From Oscillatoria sp. FACHB-1406 (GTDB lineage Bacteria; Cyanobacteriota; Cyanobacteriia; Cyanobacteriales; Spirulinaceae): DNA of 64,000 nucleotides. The notes beneath the pieces were generated by a model. That model was not told where the DNA came from. It was given only the letters and a program-made list of their open reading frames with translations, and ran no database searches. Of this stretch, positions 35,336-45,429 are shown one piece after another; the stretch's first letter is position 1, and the number at the start of each line of letters is the position of its first letter. The stretch is from the NCBI RefSeq assembly GCF_014698145.1, contig NZ_JACJSM010000009.1, positions 1-64,000 of the forward strand. Direction: 5' to 3'. The position numbers and the translations under genes were made by a program.

Positions 35336-36733
35336 ATGCAACTTCTAGAACAAGCCGTAAAATTCGATACAAACCTAATTCAAAAATACAATAAACCCCT
35401 ACCTAGATATACGAGCTATCCCCCGGCTACGCAACTCACAACCGATTTTACAGGCAACGATTTCAAAGCCGGAATCGTAGCCGGAAATTACAAACAAACG
35501 CCACTTTCCCTCTATTGCCATATTCCCTTCTGCGAAACGCCGTGTTATTTTTGCGGTTGCAACACCCTGATAACGCAACGCAAACAAGTTGCGGAACCTT
35601 ACCTTAACTACCTCGCCCGCGACATCAAACAAGTTGCCGAACTGGTTGATTCTCAGCGCCAAGTTAACCAGATGCACTGGGGCGGGGGTACGCCAAATTA
35701 TTTAAATCAGACTCAGATTGAGTTTTTGTGGCGAACGATTCAATCGCACTTTAACTTCAATCCGGACGCAGAAATTTCGATTGAAATTAATCCTCGCTTT
35801 GTCGATCGCGACTACATTTTATTTTTAAGAAATTTAGGCTTTAATCGCATCAGTTTCGGCATCCAAGACTTTAACCCCATCGTTCAGCAAGCCATTAATC
35901 GCGTCCAACCCGAAGAAATGCTATTCAATGTGATGAGTTGGATTCGCGAGGCAGAATTTGAGAGCGTTAATGTCGATCTGATTTATGGATTGCCTTTTCA
36001 AACGCTAGAAACTTTTACAGAAACCATCAAAAAAACGCGCGAACTTAATCCCGATCGCGTGGCAGTATTTAACTTTGCTTACGTGCCGTGGATGAAAGCA
36101 GTACAGCGCAATCTTCCCGAAGATAAGCTACCTAATGCTGCCGAAAAACTCGCTATTTTCAAAATGACAATCGAGCAGCTAACGGGGAATGGTTATGTTT
36201 ATATTGGTATGGATCATTTTGCCAAACCCAACGACGAACTTTCCATCGCGCAACAAGATGGAACCTTGCACCGCAACTTCCAAGGCTACACGACGCAGCC
36301 CGAATCGGATTTGCTTGGATTTGGGATGACTTCGATTAGTATGCTGCACGACGTTTACGCGCAAAATCACAAACGTCTCAAGGATTATTATGCCGCGATC
36401 GATAACAACGAACTGCCAATAGAGCGCGGTGTCAGTCTCAGTCGCGATGACTTAATTCGACGCACAGTTATCATGGAATTGATGTGCGAATTTCAACTCT
36501 CATCCCACGCCTTAGAAGAAAAATATCATTTAGGGTTCGATTTCGAGTTTGAGGATTATTTCAACCGCGAAATTCCCGAATTCAAAGCCTTAGAAGACGA
36601 CGGTTTAATCGAAATCGTACCGCACGGAATTAAAGTTACCGCAGCCGGACGATTGTTAATCCGCAATATTGCTGCTGTTTTCGATGCTTATTTGCGGGAA
36701 CCCAAACATCAGCAGTTTTCTAAGTCTATGTAA
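35336..36733 (+). CDS. hemN: Oxygen-independent coproporphyrinogen III oxidase HemN
   Basis: 465 residues, full HemN length. A radical SAM enzyme carrying out the HemF reaction without oxygen. The iron-sulfur motif CETPCYFCGC sits in LYCHIPFCETPCYFCGCN. Further signatures are HWGGGTPNYL, ISIEINPR, RISFGIQDFNP, VNVDLIYGLPFQT, and Y(I/V)GMDHFAKPNDEL, which distinguishes true HemN from HemW-like proteins. The C-terminal substrate domain is complete. Together with ho it would allow heme and bilin synthesis when oxygen is low, while divergent hemF covers aerobic growth. Cytoplasmic. Confidence 0.95.
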   Translation: MQLLEQAVKFDTNLIQKYNKPLPRYTSYPPATQLTTDFTGNDFKAGIVAGNYKQTPLSLYCHIPFCETPCYFCGCNTLITQRKQVAEPYLNYLARDIKQVAELVDSQRQVNQMHWGGGTPNYLNQTQIEFLWRTIQSHFNFNPDAEISIEINPRFVDRDYILFLRNLGFNRISFGIQDFNPIVQQAINRVQPEEMLFNVMSWIREAEFESVNVDLIYGLPFQTLETFTETIKKTRELNPDRVAVFNFAYVPWMKAVQRNLPEDKLPNAAEKLAIFKMTIEQLTGNGYVYIGMDHFAKPNDELSIAQQDGTLHRNFQGYTTQPESDLLGFGMTSISMLHDVYAQNHKRLKDYYAAIDNNELPIERGVSLSRDDLIRRTVIMELMCEFQLSSHALEEKYHLGFDFEFEDYFNREIPEFKALEDDGLIEIVPHGIKVTAAGRLLIRNIAAVFDAYLREPKHQQFSKSM

Positions 36734-37045
36734 AGCTAATTATAAGGACGTTTAATTGAACGTTCCTACGATTTCTAGGCATTTCTAGATTAGCCCTAGT
36801 TTTAATATAAAATAAGTAGTAGTCGGGCGGGCATTACAGCAGCACTTTTAAATTTAGGGTGCAACTTTAAATTTGCAATGCCCACCCTATAAGACTTTGG
36901 TGAGCAACACAATTCAATTAATTGCTTAGGAGTCATACTCGTTACCTTGCCTACCCTACTAGACCTTCCGAATGGTTTCGTTTAGAGCGAGGAAGTATGC
37001 TTAAAAATCAATTGTGAGATCGCCATTGATACTTGACAATTTTAT
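36734..37045. other. Gap between hemN and the McrB-like island
   Basis: Contains the inverted repeats GGACGTTTAATTGAACGTTCC (36747-36767) and GGGCGGGCATTA...GCAATGCCCACCC (about 36825-36890). No gene. The change from HIP1-containing to HIP1-free AT-rich sequence occurs here. Confidence 0.55.
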
Positions 37046-37618
37046 TCAGAAGCGATTTTCAGATGGTTGTTTGAGAGTATCTAGAATTTCTTGAAGAGTA
37101 AAATGTAAATAGTAAAATACAGGTTCTCCATTGACAGAAATAAATCCATATTTTCGATAATCTAGAAAAAGTTTTTGCGGGCGATATGAAAAATATGGAC
37201 GACCTTCTCGACGATCTGAGTAACTAAGCCTCGCTTCTCCACTATTCCCTGAAAATGAAGGACTAAGATATGCAACTTGAATTGGGGTCATTTCTTCATC
37301 AAATGCAACGCTCCATTTCAACTTGTTGATTAGTCTTCCATTAATATCTCTTTCACCTAAGTCGAAAAATAAGGTGTTGTAAAAATATTCCATTTCTACT
37401 TGGTTGAAATCTTTCAAAGTTATAGTCTCCAAATATGGAACGAGTTGAACTGAATCCTCAATTTTAAGTATGCTTTTAAAGAAAACATCAGCCTCCCTAA
37501 TAACGTAAGATTCAGCTATACCCTTATGCTCTTGAGTAGCAAAAGAAATAAATGGAATGTAAGAGCTATACACTCCACGATTGTTTTCATGAATTCCAAA
37601 AATGCTAAAATCACTCAT
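37046..37618 (-). CDS. Unrecognised third gene of McrB-like operon
   Basis: 190 residues that I cannot assign. It appears soluble and mainly beta-rich with many aromatic residues (GVYSSYIPFISFATQEHKG, ARLSYSDRREGRPYFSYRPQK, YGFISVNGEPVFYYLHF), ending in a short helix. Its ATG overlaps the stop of the nuclease gene by 4 bp (37615-37618), so it is translationally coupled and made with the McrB-like NTPase and nuclease. The NTPase has no N-terminal DNA-recognition domain, so this protein could supply target recognition, or it could regulate the complex; both are inference. Confidence 0.75.
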   Translation of the reverse strand: MSDFSIFGIHENNRGVYSSYIPFISFATQEHKGIAESYVIREADVFFKSILKIEDSVQLVPYLETITLKDFNQVEMEYFYNTLFFDLGERDINGRLINKLKWSVAFDEEMTPIQVAYLSPSFSGNSGEARLSYSDRREGRPYFSYRPQKLFLDYRKYGFISVNGEPVFYYLHFTLQEILDTLKQPSENRF

Positions 37619-39174
37619 GAATTTTCATCTAGATAAACTTTTTGAATTAATAAAAAATTAGCTTTAAAGACATCAATTTTGACGCGCATACCATTGTATT
37701 TTAAAGGAAACCCGATTTCTCCCCAAGGATTAGCTTCGGGTGGATTTTCGTAAAAGTAAGGAATAAAAAACCAATTTTCCGAAATGGTATGAGTTTGTTG
37801 AATAGCAAATTCATACGTCAGTTGTTTTATAATATCTTCCCTAAACTTTTGTTGTGATTTTTTAGAAAGACTGGAGTTCGTGTAAAAGCTTAATGGCACA
37901 TACTTGTAGTCAACAATTATAACTTTAGAAGGGTTTCTTAGAGATCTTAAAATTAAATCTGGTCTAGGAAAGCGACGAAATCTAGTCTCACTTCTATCTC
38001 TTGCATTAAAATCGTCATATTGCCGATTTGTATAGACTAATGTGCCAGGTTTACTATCCATCTCGATACACAGTAATTCGTTCCAACCAAAGAAACCGTT
38101 CGTCTTGGAATAGGGAATATCAGAAATAGTACAATAAATCCATTGATTCCAATGTTTGCTTCCATCATGAGTAGAATAATTTCCAACTCGGCTTTGTTCT
38201 CTATCGTTTCTACGAAGATTAGAATAATTTTTTAGAGAAATATCTGTATCAGCGTATAGTATTTCTTTACGGTATTTCTTGAAAAAGAATGTGTGGCACA
38301 TATCCTCCCAAAGTAATGAGAAGCCTTTAATCCCCCAAAAATCTCCATCTGTTTGGTTAGAGTTTAGTTCTCCGTATAGAAAGGTTTCTATAGCTTCATA
38401 AAGTTGCCAATAATCAGAATCTTTGTAGTAAGTGTTTCTATCAATATTGTCTAATGCTTCTTTCAAAATACTAACTGTTTCAACAAATGTATCTTTATCA
38501 AAGATAGATTGATTAACTGTAAGATAATTGTCCTGAAAGTGTTGTGAGAAGAACTGAATATCTTGCAAGCGCGCTTTAATATTATCAGGAACATCTTCTT
38601 GAAGTTGTTGCACAATTTCATCAAGAATATAGCAGTACAAATTTATTAATTCTGTACTTTCATATCTAACTATGGGACGCGCTAAGTCCATAGATTCTAC
38701 ATAAACTACATCATTTTCCAAGTAAACTGCTCTGTCTAAATATCGATGTATCTGAGAATAATTAATCTCTTCGCTTCGTCTAACTTTCTTTTGAATTGAA
38801 TTTATAGCAAGATCGTCATAAGCTTCTAGAATTTGCTCAATCATCTTTATCTTGCTATATAAAACGCATACTTCCCCTTCTGCCGTCTGCATACTTACCC
38901 CGCCTGGAGAAAGTGTTGTTTGATCTTGGTCTCGTTGAAAATGTGAAGGATTACGATTAAATCGATTTGTAGTTATATTATCCTGCTCAAACTTTCTAAA
39001 AGTTCGATACATTCCAAAAAATAAGTTCCTAATCTCATCAAAATTTCCTTCTGGAAAGTCCTCAAATCCGTTTGGAAGACAAAACTCAAACTCTTCGCTA
39101 GATGAAGATTTACGAATTCCCACAAAAGAATCCTTAGAACCCTTTACTAGCTTAAGATCGGAGAAATCAAACAT
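37615..39174 (-). CDS. McrC/DUF2357-like PD-(D/E)XK nuclease
   Basis: 519 residues. The long N-terminal region (about 1-270) is helical with coiled-coil character. The C-terminal nuclease domain shows LLWEDMCHTFFFKKY (E290), RPDLILRS (D406) and KVIIVDYKY (D422, K424), the E...D...DxK arrangement of PD-(D/E)XK endonucleases, followed by a helix rich in Q and T (IIKQLTYEFAIQQTH). Together with the NTPase encoded 6 bp upstream it resembles McrC, DUF2357 or LlaJI-type subunits. Expected to cut foreign or modified DNA when driven by the NTPase. AT-rich, with no HIP1 sites, unlike the flanking DNA. Which subfamily it belongs to needs a profile search. Confidence 0.82.
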   Translation of the reverse strand: MFDFSDLKLVKGSKDSFVGIRKSSSSEEFEFCLPNGFEDFPEGNFDEIRNLFFGMYRTFRKFEQDNITTNRFNRNPSHFQRDQDQTTLSPGGVSMQTAEGEVCVLYSKIKMIEQILEAYDDLAINSIQKKVRRSEEINYSQIHRYLDRAVYLENDVVYVESMDLARPIVRYESTELINLYCYILDEIVQQLQEDVPDNIKARLQDIQFFSQHFQDNYLTVNQSIFDKDTFVETVSILKEALDNIDRNTYYKDSDYWQLYEAIETFLYGELNSNQTDGDFWGIKGFSLLWEDMCHTFFFKKYRKEILYADTDISLKNYSNLRRNDREQSRVGNYSTHDGSKHWNQWIYCTISDIPYSKTNGFFGWNELLCIEMDSKPGTLVYTNRQYDDFNARDRSETRFRRFPRPDLILRSLRNPSKVIIVDYKYVPLSFYTNSSLSKKSQQKFREDIIKQLTYEFAIQQTHTISENWFFIPYFYENPPEANPWGEIGFPLKYNGMRVKIDVFKANFLLIQKVYLDENS

Positions 39175-39180
39175 TAGTTA

Positions 39181-40422
39181 TTAAGGAGAAAAATTTGTTT
39201 CACTATTACTATTTGAATTTGCTGCTGTTTCTGTCCAGTTCATCAAACTATGTACGAAATTATTATGGAGCAGAGTAAAGTCACCAAAAGTAACTAGCTG
39301 GTCACGCTTAACCCCTAGTAAGTCAGCTAGTGGCTTTTTATCTCGGTTGAAAACACTATCCCATGCAAAAAACATCAATTTATTCTGAATCTTCGCAGAA
39401 GTGACAGGTTGTTTTATAAAAAAATAACCAACTTGCTTATCTTCAATACCCCGAATAGAAGCATGATGAGTTTTAATAAAGCTATTAAAATTTCTAATCA
39501 ACTTCTTCCATTGTTCTTCAGTTAAAATGCCATGTTCGCCATAAGTTGGCGTTGGTGGCTTACTGTCATCCCAGTCCACAAATTCCCAATCCCAACGACG
39601 TTTAAATGCACTATCCATAAAATAGATAGAATTATCTGATGTATTCATGGTGGCTATTATTGAAAGATTGGGAGGTAGCCAAATTTTTCGATCCTTTAAA
39701 TTAAGTTTCAGTCCATCAACTCTATTTTGAAAAGTAGTGTAATTTTTAACCCAATCGCTTTCGCCTGGAAATTTATATTCAAACTGATCTCCTTCAAGGG
39801 CTTTTTCCTCAACTCCTATTAATGAAAGCAAAGTTGAAAGTTCTATTTCTGTAATGTTGATGCCGTAAGAAGACCATCCACTATCATCCCGATCTAAAAG
39901 CTGAAAGACTGTACCAAAAATAGCGGATGAGTTTCCCCTATTAATTTCATCTATGACTAAAGCAACATTTGAAGCTTGATTACAAGCTATCTCTCGAGCG
40001 CGATTAATCTCAAAGTCTTTATTTTTATCAGAAAGTTCTTTAAGCTCTTTACTTTTTGTGGGAGCGATGTAGTGAGACAGAATATTTTTATAGGCTTGAG
40101 AAAGCGCTTTTAGAAAATGTCCTTCATAAAACTTATATCTAACGCTTCTACCTTTTGTTATGGGTACAAGTTTACCCATAAAATCACCATAAGTATATTC
40201 TGGGTGAAAAACTGTTTTGATGATACTTTCTGGATTAATGGTCTCGTCAATCTTCAAGTCTTTAGGAATTATCTCTCGATCGATTCGGTAACTCTTACCT
40301 GTGCCAGGGCTTCCAAACAAGATTTTCTGAATTGGATGTGTAGTATTTATCTGCTGTGTTTCTGTGGTTGATGATTCGCTATGAGGAGCATCATACATAC
40401 GTTTAACTGATGAGGGTCGCAT
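39181..40422 (-). CDS. McrB-like AAA+ NTPase, minimal form
   Basis: 413 residues. Only about 30 precede the AAA+ core, so the DNA-binding N-terminal domain of classical McrB is missing. Walker A is FGSPGTGKSY (36-45), Walker B with the McrB extension is VIDEINRGN (156-164), and the sensor region is MNTSDNS (259-265), where classical McrB has MNTADRS. The arginine region is FKRRWDWEF. It is probably the motor subunit hydrolysing GTP or ATP to drive the nuclease. First gene of a tight three-gene operon. No methyltransferase adjoins it, so a modification-dependent (type IV) or other antiviral role is more likely than classical restriction-modification. Confidence 0.88.
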   Translation of the reverse strand: MRPSSVKRMYDAPHSESSTTETQQINTTHPIQKILFGSPGTGKSYRIDREIIPKDLKIDETINPESIIKTVFHPEYTYGDFMGKLVPITKGRSVRYKFYEGHFLKALSQAYKNILSHYIAPTKSKELKELSDKNKDFEINRAREIACNQASNVALVIDEINRGNSSAIFGTVFQLLDRDDSGWSSYGINITEIELSTLLSLIGVEEKALEGDQFEYKFPGESDWVKNYTTFQNRVDGLKLNLKDRKIWLPPNLSIIATMNTSDNSIYFMDSAFKRRWDWEFVDWDDSKPPTPTYGEHGILTEEQWKKLIRNFNSFIKTHHASIRGIEDKQVGYFFIKQPVTSAKIQNKLMFFAWDSVFNRDKKPLADLLGVKRDQLVTFGDFTLLHNNFVHSLMNWTETAANSNSNSETNFSP

Positions 40423-40720
40423 ACCTGAGCTAGTGGATATTATATAAATTTAGCATTTCAACTATGTAATTATTCCCAGTTATTACTACCGATTTAAAAT
40501 TTAACAGGAGAAATATAACCAATTTGTTTAAACTGTTAAGCATGGTCAGTCCCAACTTGGATGAAACATTTAATGGAAAGTCAGAATATCTAAATTAGAA
40601 TTGTATCGCAAATACAGTACGATATAGAATACTGTCTAATTTTGATTTTTCCCGATCGCCAACAACATTAGCGCTACAATAGCGATCGCGCCAAAAATTG
40701 CGATCTACCGCTAACTGTTA
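40423..40720. other. Promoter region of McrB-like operon and permease gene
   Basis: A 298-bp divergent gap. The left 200 bp are AT-rich like the island, and HIP1-type sites reappear at about 40680. No gene or repeat recognised. Confidence 0.5.
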
Positions 40721-42028
40721 ATGGTCGAACACCGCCAACTCAATGCCCTCTCCCTCGCCGCTCTGCTCGTTTCCGCTCACTACGGTTTGGGGTTTCTCCT
40801 CGGTACAGGGGAAAAAGCCTTTACCCTCGGAATGGCGGGCAGTCTTTACGCAATTTCAATTGCGCTGGGAACGATCGCTCTCCTCGCTCTAGCTAAATTT
40901 TACTGGGAAAATGTCGAACAAATTTGGACGTTGTTAGGACAGCGTTACGGGAGAGGCGCGCAAATTTTAGTCGGTTCGATGTCGTGGTTATCTTTAATCG
41001 GTATTGAAGCGGTACAAACGATCGCGGGCGTTTCCATTCTGAATGTTGTCGGCGCGCCCGCTCTACCGACGACGATCGCGTTAACATTAGTTTTTCTCCT
41101 CGTTTCTCTCCTGCCCGTAGAGAAAGCCAGTCGCCTCTTTCAAGCCCTGTTAGCTTGCAATCTTTGTGCTTTATTTTACAGTTTAATTCAATTGCACGGT
41201 TTGGGAGAATACGCGCGATCGCCGCTCGCGTTTATTCCCTCCCTCCAACAAGCCGAACCGGCAAGCGCGATCGGGATTTCTTTGTGTACGATCTTGTTGG
41301 TTCTCATCGATATGAAATACCAACAATATATCGTCCGCGCTAAAGATTTAAAAAACCTTTACATCGGTTGCATTTTAGCGGCATTTATACTATTTGCTTT
41401 AGCTTTATTGCCTTCCGCTGTCGTCATTTCCGCGCAAAATGCTGAGATTTTGCCGCCAGAAACTACTGCCAAAGCTGCCATTCCATACATCCTTTCTTGG
41501 GTAGGCGGCGGCATTACCAATCCGCTGGGGATTTTACTGATTATTTCCCTCATTGTCCCGGCATTAGGAGTCGGTAGCAGTATTCTGCGAATGCAGACTA
41601 AAACGATTCTCGATTTTGGCTTTATCGAAGCTTCAAACGTCAATCGTTTTGCCGTGGCGAGCGCGAATGCCATCCTTGGGTTTATGGTGGCCCTGCGCGG
41701 CGGTTCGATTGTGAACTTAATCGTGCAATTTTATGCCGTTTATGTGGCGACGATAATGATTCCTTTTGTGGCTTACCTTTTAGCAAGTTTTGAACGATAT
41801 ATTTTCTCGTCTTTTAGCGTTTATTTTTCGCTGGGAACGGGGGGAGCGGCAGCAATTTCGATGTTAGTTTTAACGTTAATCGATTCTAAAGTTGCCGTTT
41901 TGAATAGTCCTGAATTAACGATTATGGGGATGGGGTTTGGGTTTGGGGTGTTGGGTTTGTTGGTGGGACAAGCGATCGCGATTAGGACAGCGCCGAGGGA
42001 GAGTTCCGAACCGCGCGAACTTTCTTAG
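40721..42028 (+). CDS. Sodium/solute symporter-like membrane protein
   Basis: 435 residues with about 12-13 transmembrane helices. The beginning ALLVSAHYGLGFLLGTGEKAFTLGMAGSLYAISIALG matches helix 1-2 of the sodium:solute symporter (SSF/LeuT-fold) group, and the segment ILRMQTKTILDF before helix 9 is compatible. Substrate cannot be told. It is single-gene, divergent from the defence-like island, and returns to normal base composition. Inner membrane. Confidence 0.72.
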   Translation: MVEHRQLNALSLAALLVSAHYGLGFLLGTGEKAFTLGMAGSLYAISIALGTIALLALAKFYWENVEQIWTLLGQRYGRGAQILVGSMSWLSLIGIEAVQTIAGVSILNVVGAPALPTTIALTLVFLLVSLLPVEKASRLFQALLACNLCALFYSLIQLHGLGEYARSPLAFIPSLQQAEPASAIGISLCTILLVLIDMKYQQYIVRAKDLKNLYIGCILAAFILFALALLPSAVVISAQNAEILPPETTAKAAIPYILSWVGGGITNPLGILLIISLIVPALGVGSSILRMQTKTILDFGFIEASNVNRFAVASANAILGFMVALRGGSIVNLIVQFYAVYVATIMIPFVAYLLASFERYIFSSFSVYFSLGTGGAAAISMLVLTLIDSKVAVLNSPELTIMGMGFGFGVLGLLVGQAIAIRTAPRESSEPRELS

Positions 42029-42051
42029 GTTGACAAGCAGATGTTAAAGCC

Positions 42052-42513
42052 CTACGATGCGCCGACCGATAAATCTTTAGCAAAAACCATCGACTGCTTG
42101 ATATTTGCATAGCCTAAATGTTGGTAGAAGCGGTGCGCTGCTGGGCGAATAATGTTAGAACGCACTACAATGCGATCGCACCCGCGCTCTTTTCCCCACT
42201 GTTCGCCGCATTCAACTAACCTTCTGCCAGCCCCGCAGCCGCGATACTCCTCGTCAACAATCAACCCTAAAATGAAAGCAGAGGTCGGCTCGATCGCGAG
42301 ATAGCAACGATGGACGTGAATCCACGCGATCGCGCGATCGTCCTCGGTTGTGGCAACATAAATAGCATGGTCATCGTGGCGCAACAAAACCTGAAGGCGT
42401 TCTCGCATTTGTGCCTCCGTTGTCGGATAGCCCAAGCGATCGGATAATACCGAAATGCGATCGGCATCTGGCAATGTCGCCAAACGTAACTTTAAGGAGA
42501 ATACAGAGTTCAT
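42052..42513 (-). CDS. GNAT-family N-acetyltransferase
   Basis: 153 residues from the ATG at 42513. An earlier in-frame ATG at 42531 falls in heptamer repeats and is not used. The acetyl-CoA motif is LGLIVDEEYRGCGAGRRLVECGEQWGKERGC, followed by VRSNIIRPAAHRFYQHLGY, the typical motif A/B order of GNAT enzymes. The N-terminal LRLATLPDADRISVLSDRLGYP is the usual first strand-helix. Substrate unknown. Convergent with the symporter gene. Cytoplasmic. Confidence 0.85.
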   Translation of the reverse strand: MNSVFSLKLRLATLPDADRISVLSDRLGYPTTEAQMRERLQVLLRHDDHAIYVATTEDDRAIAWIHVHRCYLAIEPTSAFILGLIVDEEYRGCGAGRRLVECGEQWGKERGCDRIVVRSNIIRPAAHRFYQHLGYANIKQSMVFAKDLSVGAS

Positions 42514-42662
42514 CCACAATTCATCACTCATAATTCATCACTCACAATTTATCCCCCCGTCTCCCCATCCCCCCAAGAACCCAGAGATTTCCTAACCCGA
42601 AAACCGTAGCCCGGTGAGGTGAATTGCTATAATACCGCTACGATAGCCCCAAACAGAGGGAA

Positions 42663-45422
42663 ATGCAGCCAACCGATCCGAGTTTATTTACCGAGTCAGC
42701 CTGGGAAGCGATCGTCAAATCGCAGGATATCGCGCGTCAATTCAAAAGCCAGCAACTCGAAGTCGAACACGTCATCATCGCTGTTCTTGAAGGCGAAGGC
42801 GTTGCCCAAACCATTTGCGCCCGCGCCAACATTGACGTATTGCGCGCCGTCCAACAACTCGAAGCTTTCGCCAACCGCCAGCCCCGCGCCGTTAACGTCA
42901 CTCAACTTTACCTCGGACGCGGACTCGATACCCTCCTCGATCGCGCCGAAGCCTCCCGCAACAGTTGGCAAGATAAACTAATCTCAGTCGAACATCTCCT
43001 CCTCGGTTTCGCAGAAGACGATCGCATCGGCAGACAACTCCTCAAAAAATTTAACCTCGATCCCCAAGATCTCGAAGCGATTATCAAATCCGCCCGCGAA
43101 ACCCAAAAAGCCGCCGAAACCACCCAAGCGGAAACCGAAGCCGCCGAAGAAAAATATCAAGCCCTCGAAAAATACGGGCGCGACCTCACCGAACAAGCCA
43201 AAGAAGGTAAACTCGATCCCGTCATCGGGCGCGATGAAGAAATTCGTAGCGTCATCCAAGTCCTTTCCCGCCGCCTCAAAAATAACCCCGTCCTCATCGG
43301 CGAACCCGGAGTCGGGAAAACCGCCATCGCTGAAGGACTCGCCCAACGCATCGTCAACGGCGACGTTCCCGAATCCCTCAAAAACCGCCGCCTGATCTCC
43401 CTCGATATGGGCAGCATCATCGCTGGTGCGAAATACAGGGGCGAATTTGAAGACCGTTTGCGCGGCGTGCTGCGGGAAGTTACCCAATCCGACGGTCATA
43501 TCGTCCTGTTTATCGACGAACTGCACGTTGTCGTTGGTGCGGGGGCTGGCAGTCAGGGGGCGATGGATGCGGGCAACTTGCTTAAACCGATGCTTTCGCG
43601 CGGGGAACTGCGTTGCATCGGCGCGACGACGTTAGATGAGTATCGCAAGCATATTGAAAAAGACCCCGCCCTCGAGCGCCGCTTCCAACAGGTTTACGTC
43701 AAACAGCCCAGCGTTGAGGATACGATCTCGATTTTGCGCGGACTGAAGGAACGCTACGAACTTCACCACGGCGTAAGGATTACCGATTCTTCCCTAGTGG
43801 CTGCCGCTACACTCTCCCATCGTTATATTAGCGATCGCTTCCTCCCCGATAAAGCGATCGATGTCGTCGATGAAGCTGCCGCCCGCCTGAAAATGGAGAT
43901 TACCTCCAAACCCGTCGAACTCGAAGTCATCGACCGCCGCTTGATGCAATTGCAGATGGAGAAACTCTCCCTCGAAGGCGAAGGCAAAACCTCCACTTCC
44001 ACCGTTTCCGCCACACAAGACCGCCTCAGTCGCATCGAACAGGAAATTAGCGAACTGCAAAGCAAACAAGAAAGTCTCTCTTCTCGCTGGCAAAATGAAA
44101 AGCAGATGCTCGAAGCTATTAGCAGCTTAAAGGAAGAGGAAGAACAACTGCGCCTGCAAATCGAGCAAGCAGAACGCGCTTACGACCTCAACCGCGCCGC
44201 CCAGCTTAAATACGGTCAACTCGAAACCCTCCAGGAAGACATCGCCGCCAAAGAAAGCGAACTCCTCGCCCTGCAAGCGCAAGGATTAGCCCTGCTGCGC
44301 GAAGAAGTCACCGAAGCCGATATCGCCGAAATTATCGCCCGTTGGACGGGCATTCCCGTGACGCGCTTGCTGGAATCGGAACGCCAAAAATTATTGCGTC
44401 TGGAAGATCACCTGCACCAACGGGTTATCGGTCAAGGAGAAGCCGTTTCTGCCGTCGCCGCCGCCATTCGTTTGGCGCGGGCGGGGATGAAGGATGCGGG
44501 AAGACCGATTGGTTCGTTCTTGTTTATGGGGCCGACGGGCGTGGGCAAAACCGAACTGGCGCGCGCCCTTGCCGTGTTGCTGTTTGACAGCGAAGAAGCG
44601 ATGATTCGGCTGGATATGTCCGAATATATGGAAAAACATACGGTTTCGCGCTTGGTGGGCGCGCCGCCGGGATATGTGGGCTATGAGGAAGGCGGACAGT
44701 TAACCGAAGCCGTGCGCCGCCGTCCTTATGCGGTGGTGCTGCTGGATGAAGTGGAGAAAGCACACCGGGATGTTTTTAACATTTTATTACAAATCCTTGA
44801 CGACGGTCGCGTTACGGACTCTCAAGGGCGCACGGTGGATTTCCGCAATTCTATTATCGTGATGACGAGCAATATCGGCTCGCAGTATATTTTAGAAACG
44901 TTGATGGAGGATGGGGAAGGGAAGCCGGTTGAAGAGGATGAGAATTATGAGAAGATGCGATCGCGCGTTTTGGATGCCTTGCGCAGTCATTTCCGCCCGG
45001 AGTTCCTCAATCGCATCGATGATTTGATTATTTTCCATACCTTGCGTCGGGACGAATTGCGATCGATTGTGACGTTGCAACTTCAACGGATTCAAAAGTT
45101 ACTTTCCGAGCAAAAGATTGTCCTCGAATTAACCGAAGCGGCGATGGATCGTATCGTCGAAGCGGGTTACGATCCGGTGTACGGCGCGCGCCCCCTCAAA
45201 CGAGCAATTCGACGCGAATTAGAGCAGCCGATGTCTACAAAAATTCTTGAAAATGCCTTTGGGGAAGGGGATACAGTCGTTATTGATTGTCGGGAGAATG
45301 CGCTTGTTTTTGAGAAGAAAGAAGCGGCGAACGTAATTCCGACTAAGACGACTAAGAAAGCAAAATCTCCAGTGCCAGTCCCGACAACGGTTGAGGTTGT
45401 GGCTGAGAGTATTGAATCTTAA
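42663..45422 (+). CDS. clpB: ClpB-type disaggregase
   Basis: 919 residues. The N-terminal Clp repeat domain (about 5-150) is followed by AAA-1 with Walker A GEPGVGKT, the coiled-coil middle domain (about 410-540; [19 protein letters not shown]...), AAA-2 with GPTGVGKT and [15 protein letters not shown], and a D2-small domain ending in [21 protein letters not shown]. It rescues aggregated proteins with DnaK. It is longer than typical ClpB because of an inserted Glu/Asp-rich loop ([18 protein letters not shown]) and a C-terminal Lys/Pro/Val tail after residue about 885. The middle domain argues against ClpC. Cyanobacteria often have two ClpB; which this is cannot be decided here. Cytoplasmic. 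Confidence 0.95.
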   Translation: MQPTDPSLFTESAWEAIVKSQDIARQFKSQQLEVEHVIIAVLEGEGVAQTICARANIDVLRAVQQLEAFANRQPRAVNVTQLYLGRGLDTLLDRAEASRNSWQDKLISVEHLLLGFAEDDRIGRQLLKKFNLDPQDLEAIIKSARETQKAAETTQAETEAAEEKYQALEKYGRDLTEQAKEGKLDPVIGRDEEIRSVIQVLSRRLKNNPVLIGEPGVGKTAIAEGLAQRIVNGDVPESLKNRRLISLDMGSIIAGAKYRGEFEDRLRGVLREVTQSDGHIVLFIDELHVVVGAGAGSQGAMDAGNLLKPMLSRGELRCIGATTLDEYRKHIEKDPALERRFQQVYVKQPSVEDTISILRGLKERYELHHGVRITDSSLVAAATLSHRYISDRFLPDKAIDVVDEAAARLKMEITSKPVELEVIDRRLMQLQMEKLSLEGEGKTSTSTVSATQDRLSRIEQEISELQSKQESLSSRWQNEKQMLEAISSLKEEEEQLRLQIEQAERAYDLNRAAQLKYGQLETLQEDIAAKESELLALQAQGLALLREEVTEADIAEIIARWTGIPVTRLLESERQKLLRLEDHLHQRVIGQGEAVSAVAAAIRLARAGMKDAGRPIGSFLFMGPTGVGKTELARALAVLLFDSEEAMIRLDMSEYMEKHTVSRLVGAPPGYVGYEEGGQLTEAVRRRPYAVVLLDEVEKAHRDVFNILLQILDDGRVTDSQGRTVDFRNSIIVMTSNIGSQYILETLMEDGEGKPVEEDENYEKMRSRVLDALRSHFRPEFLNRIDDLIIFHTLRRDELRSIVTLQLQRIQKLLSEQKIVLELTEAAMDRIVEAGYDPVYGARPLKRAIRRELEQPMSTKILENAFGEGDTVVIDCRENALVFEKKEAANVIPTKTTKKAKSPVPVPTTVEVVAESIES

Positions 45423-45429
45423 TATTCTT

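Noticed and set aside
39181-40422. Classical McrBC with DNA-binding McrB
   Set aside because: The N-terminal recognition domain is missing and a third gene is coupled, so I call it McrB-like only.
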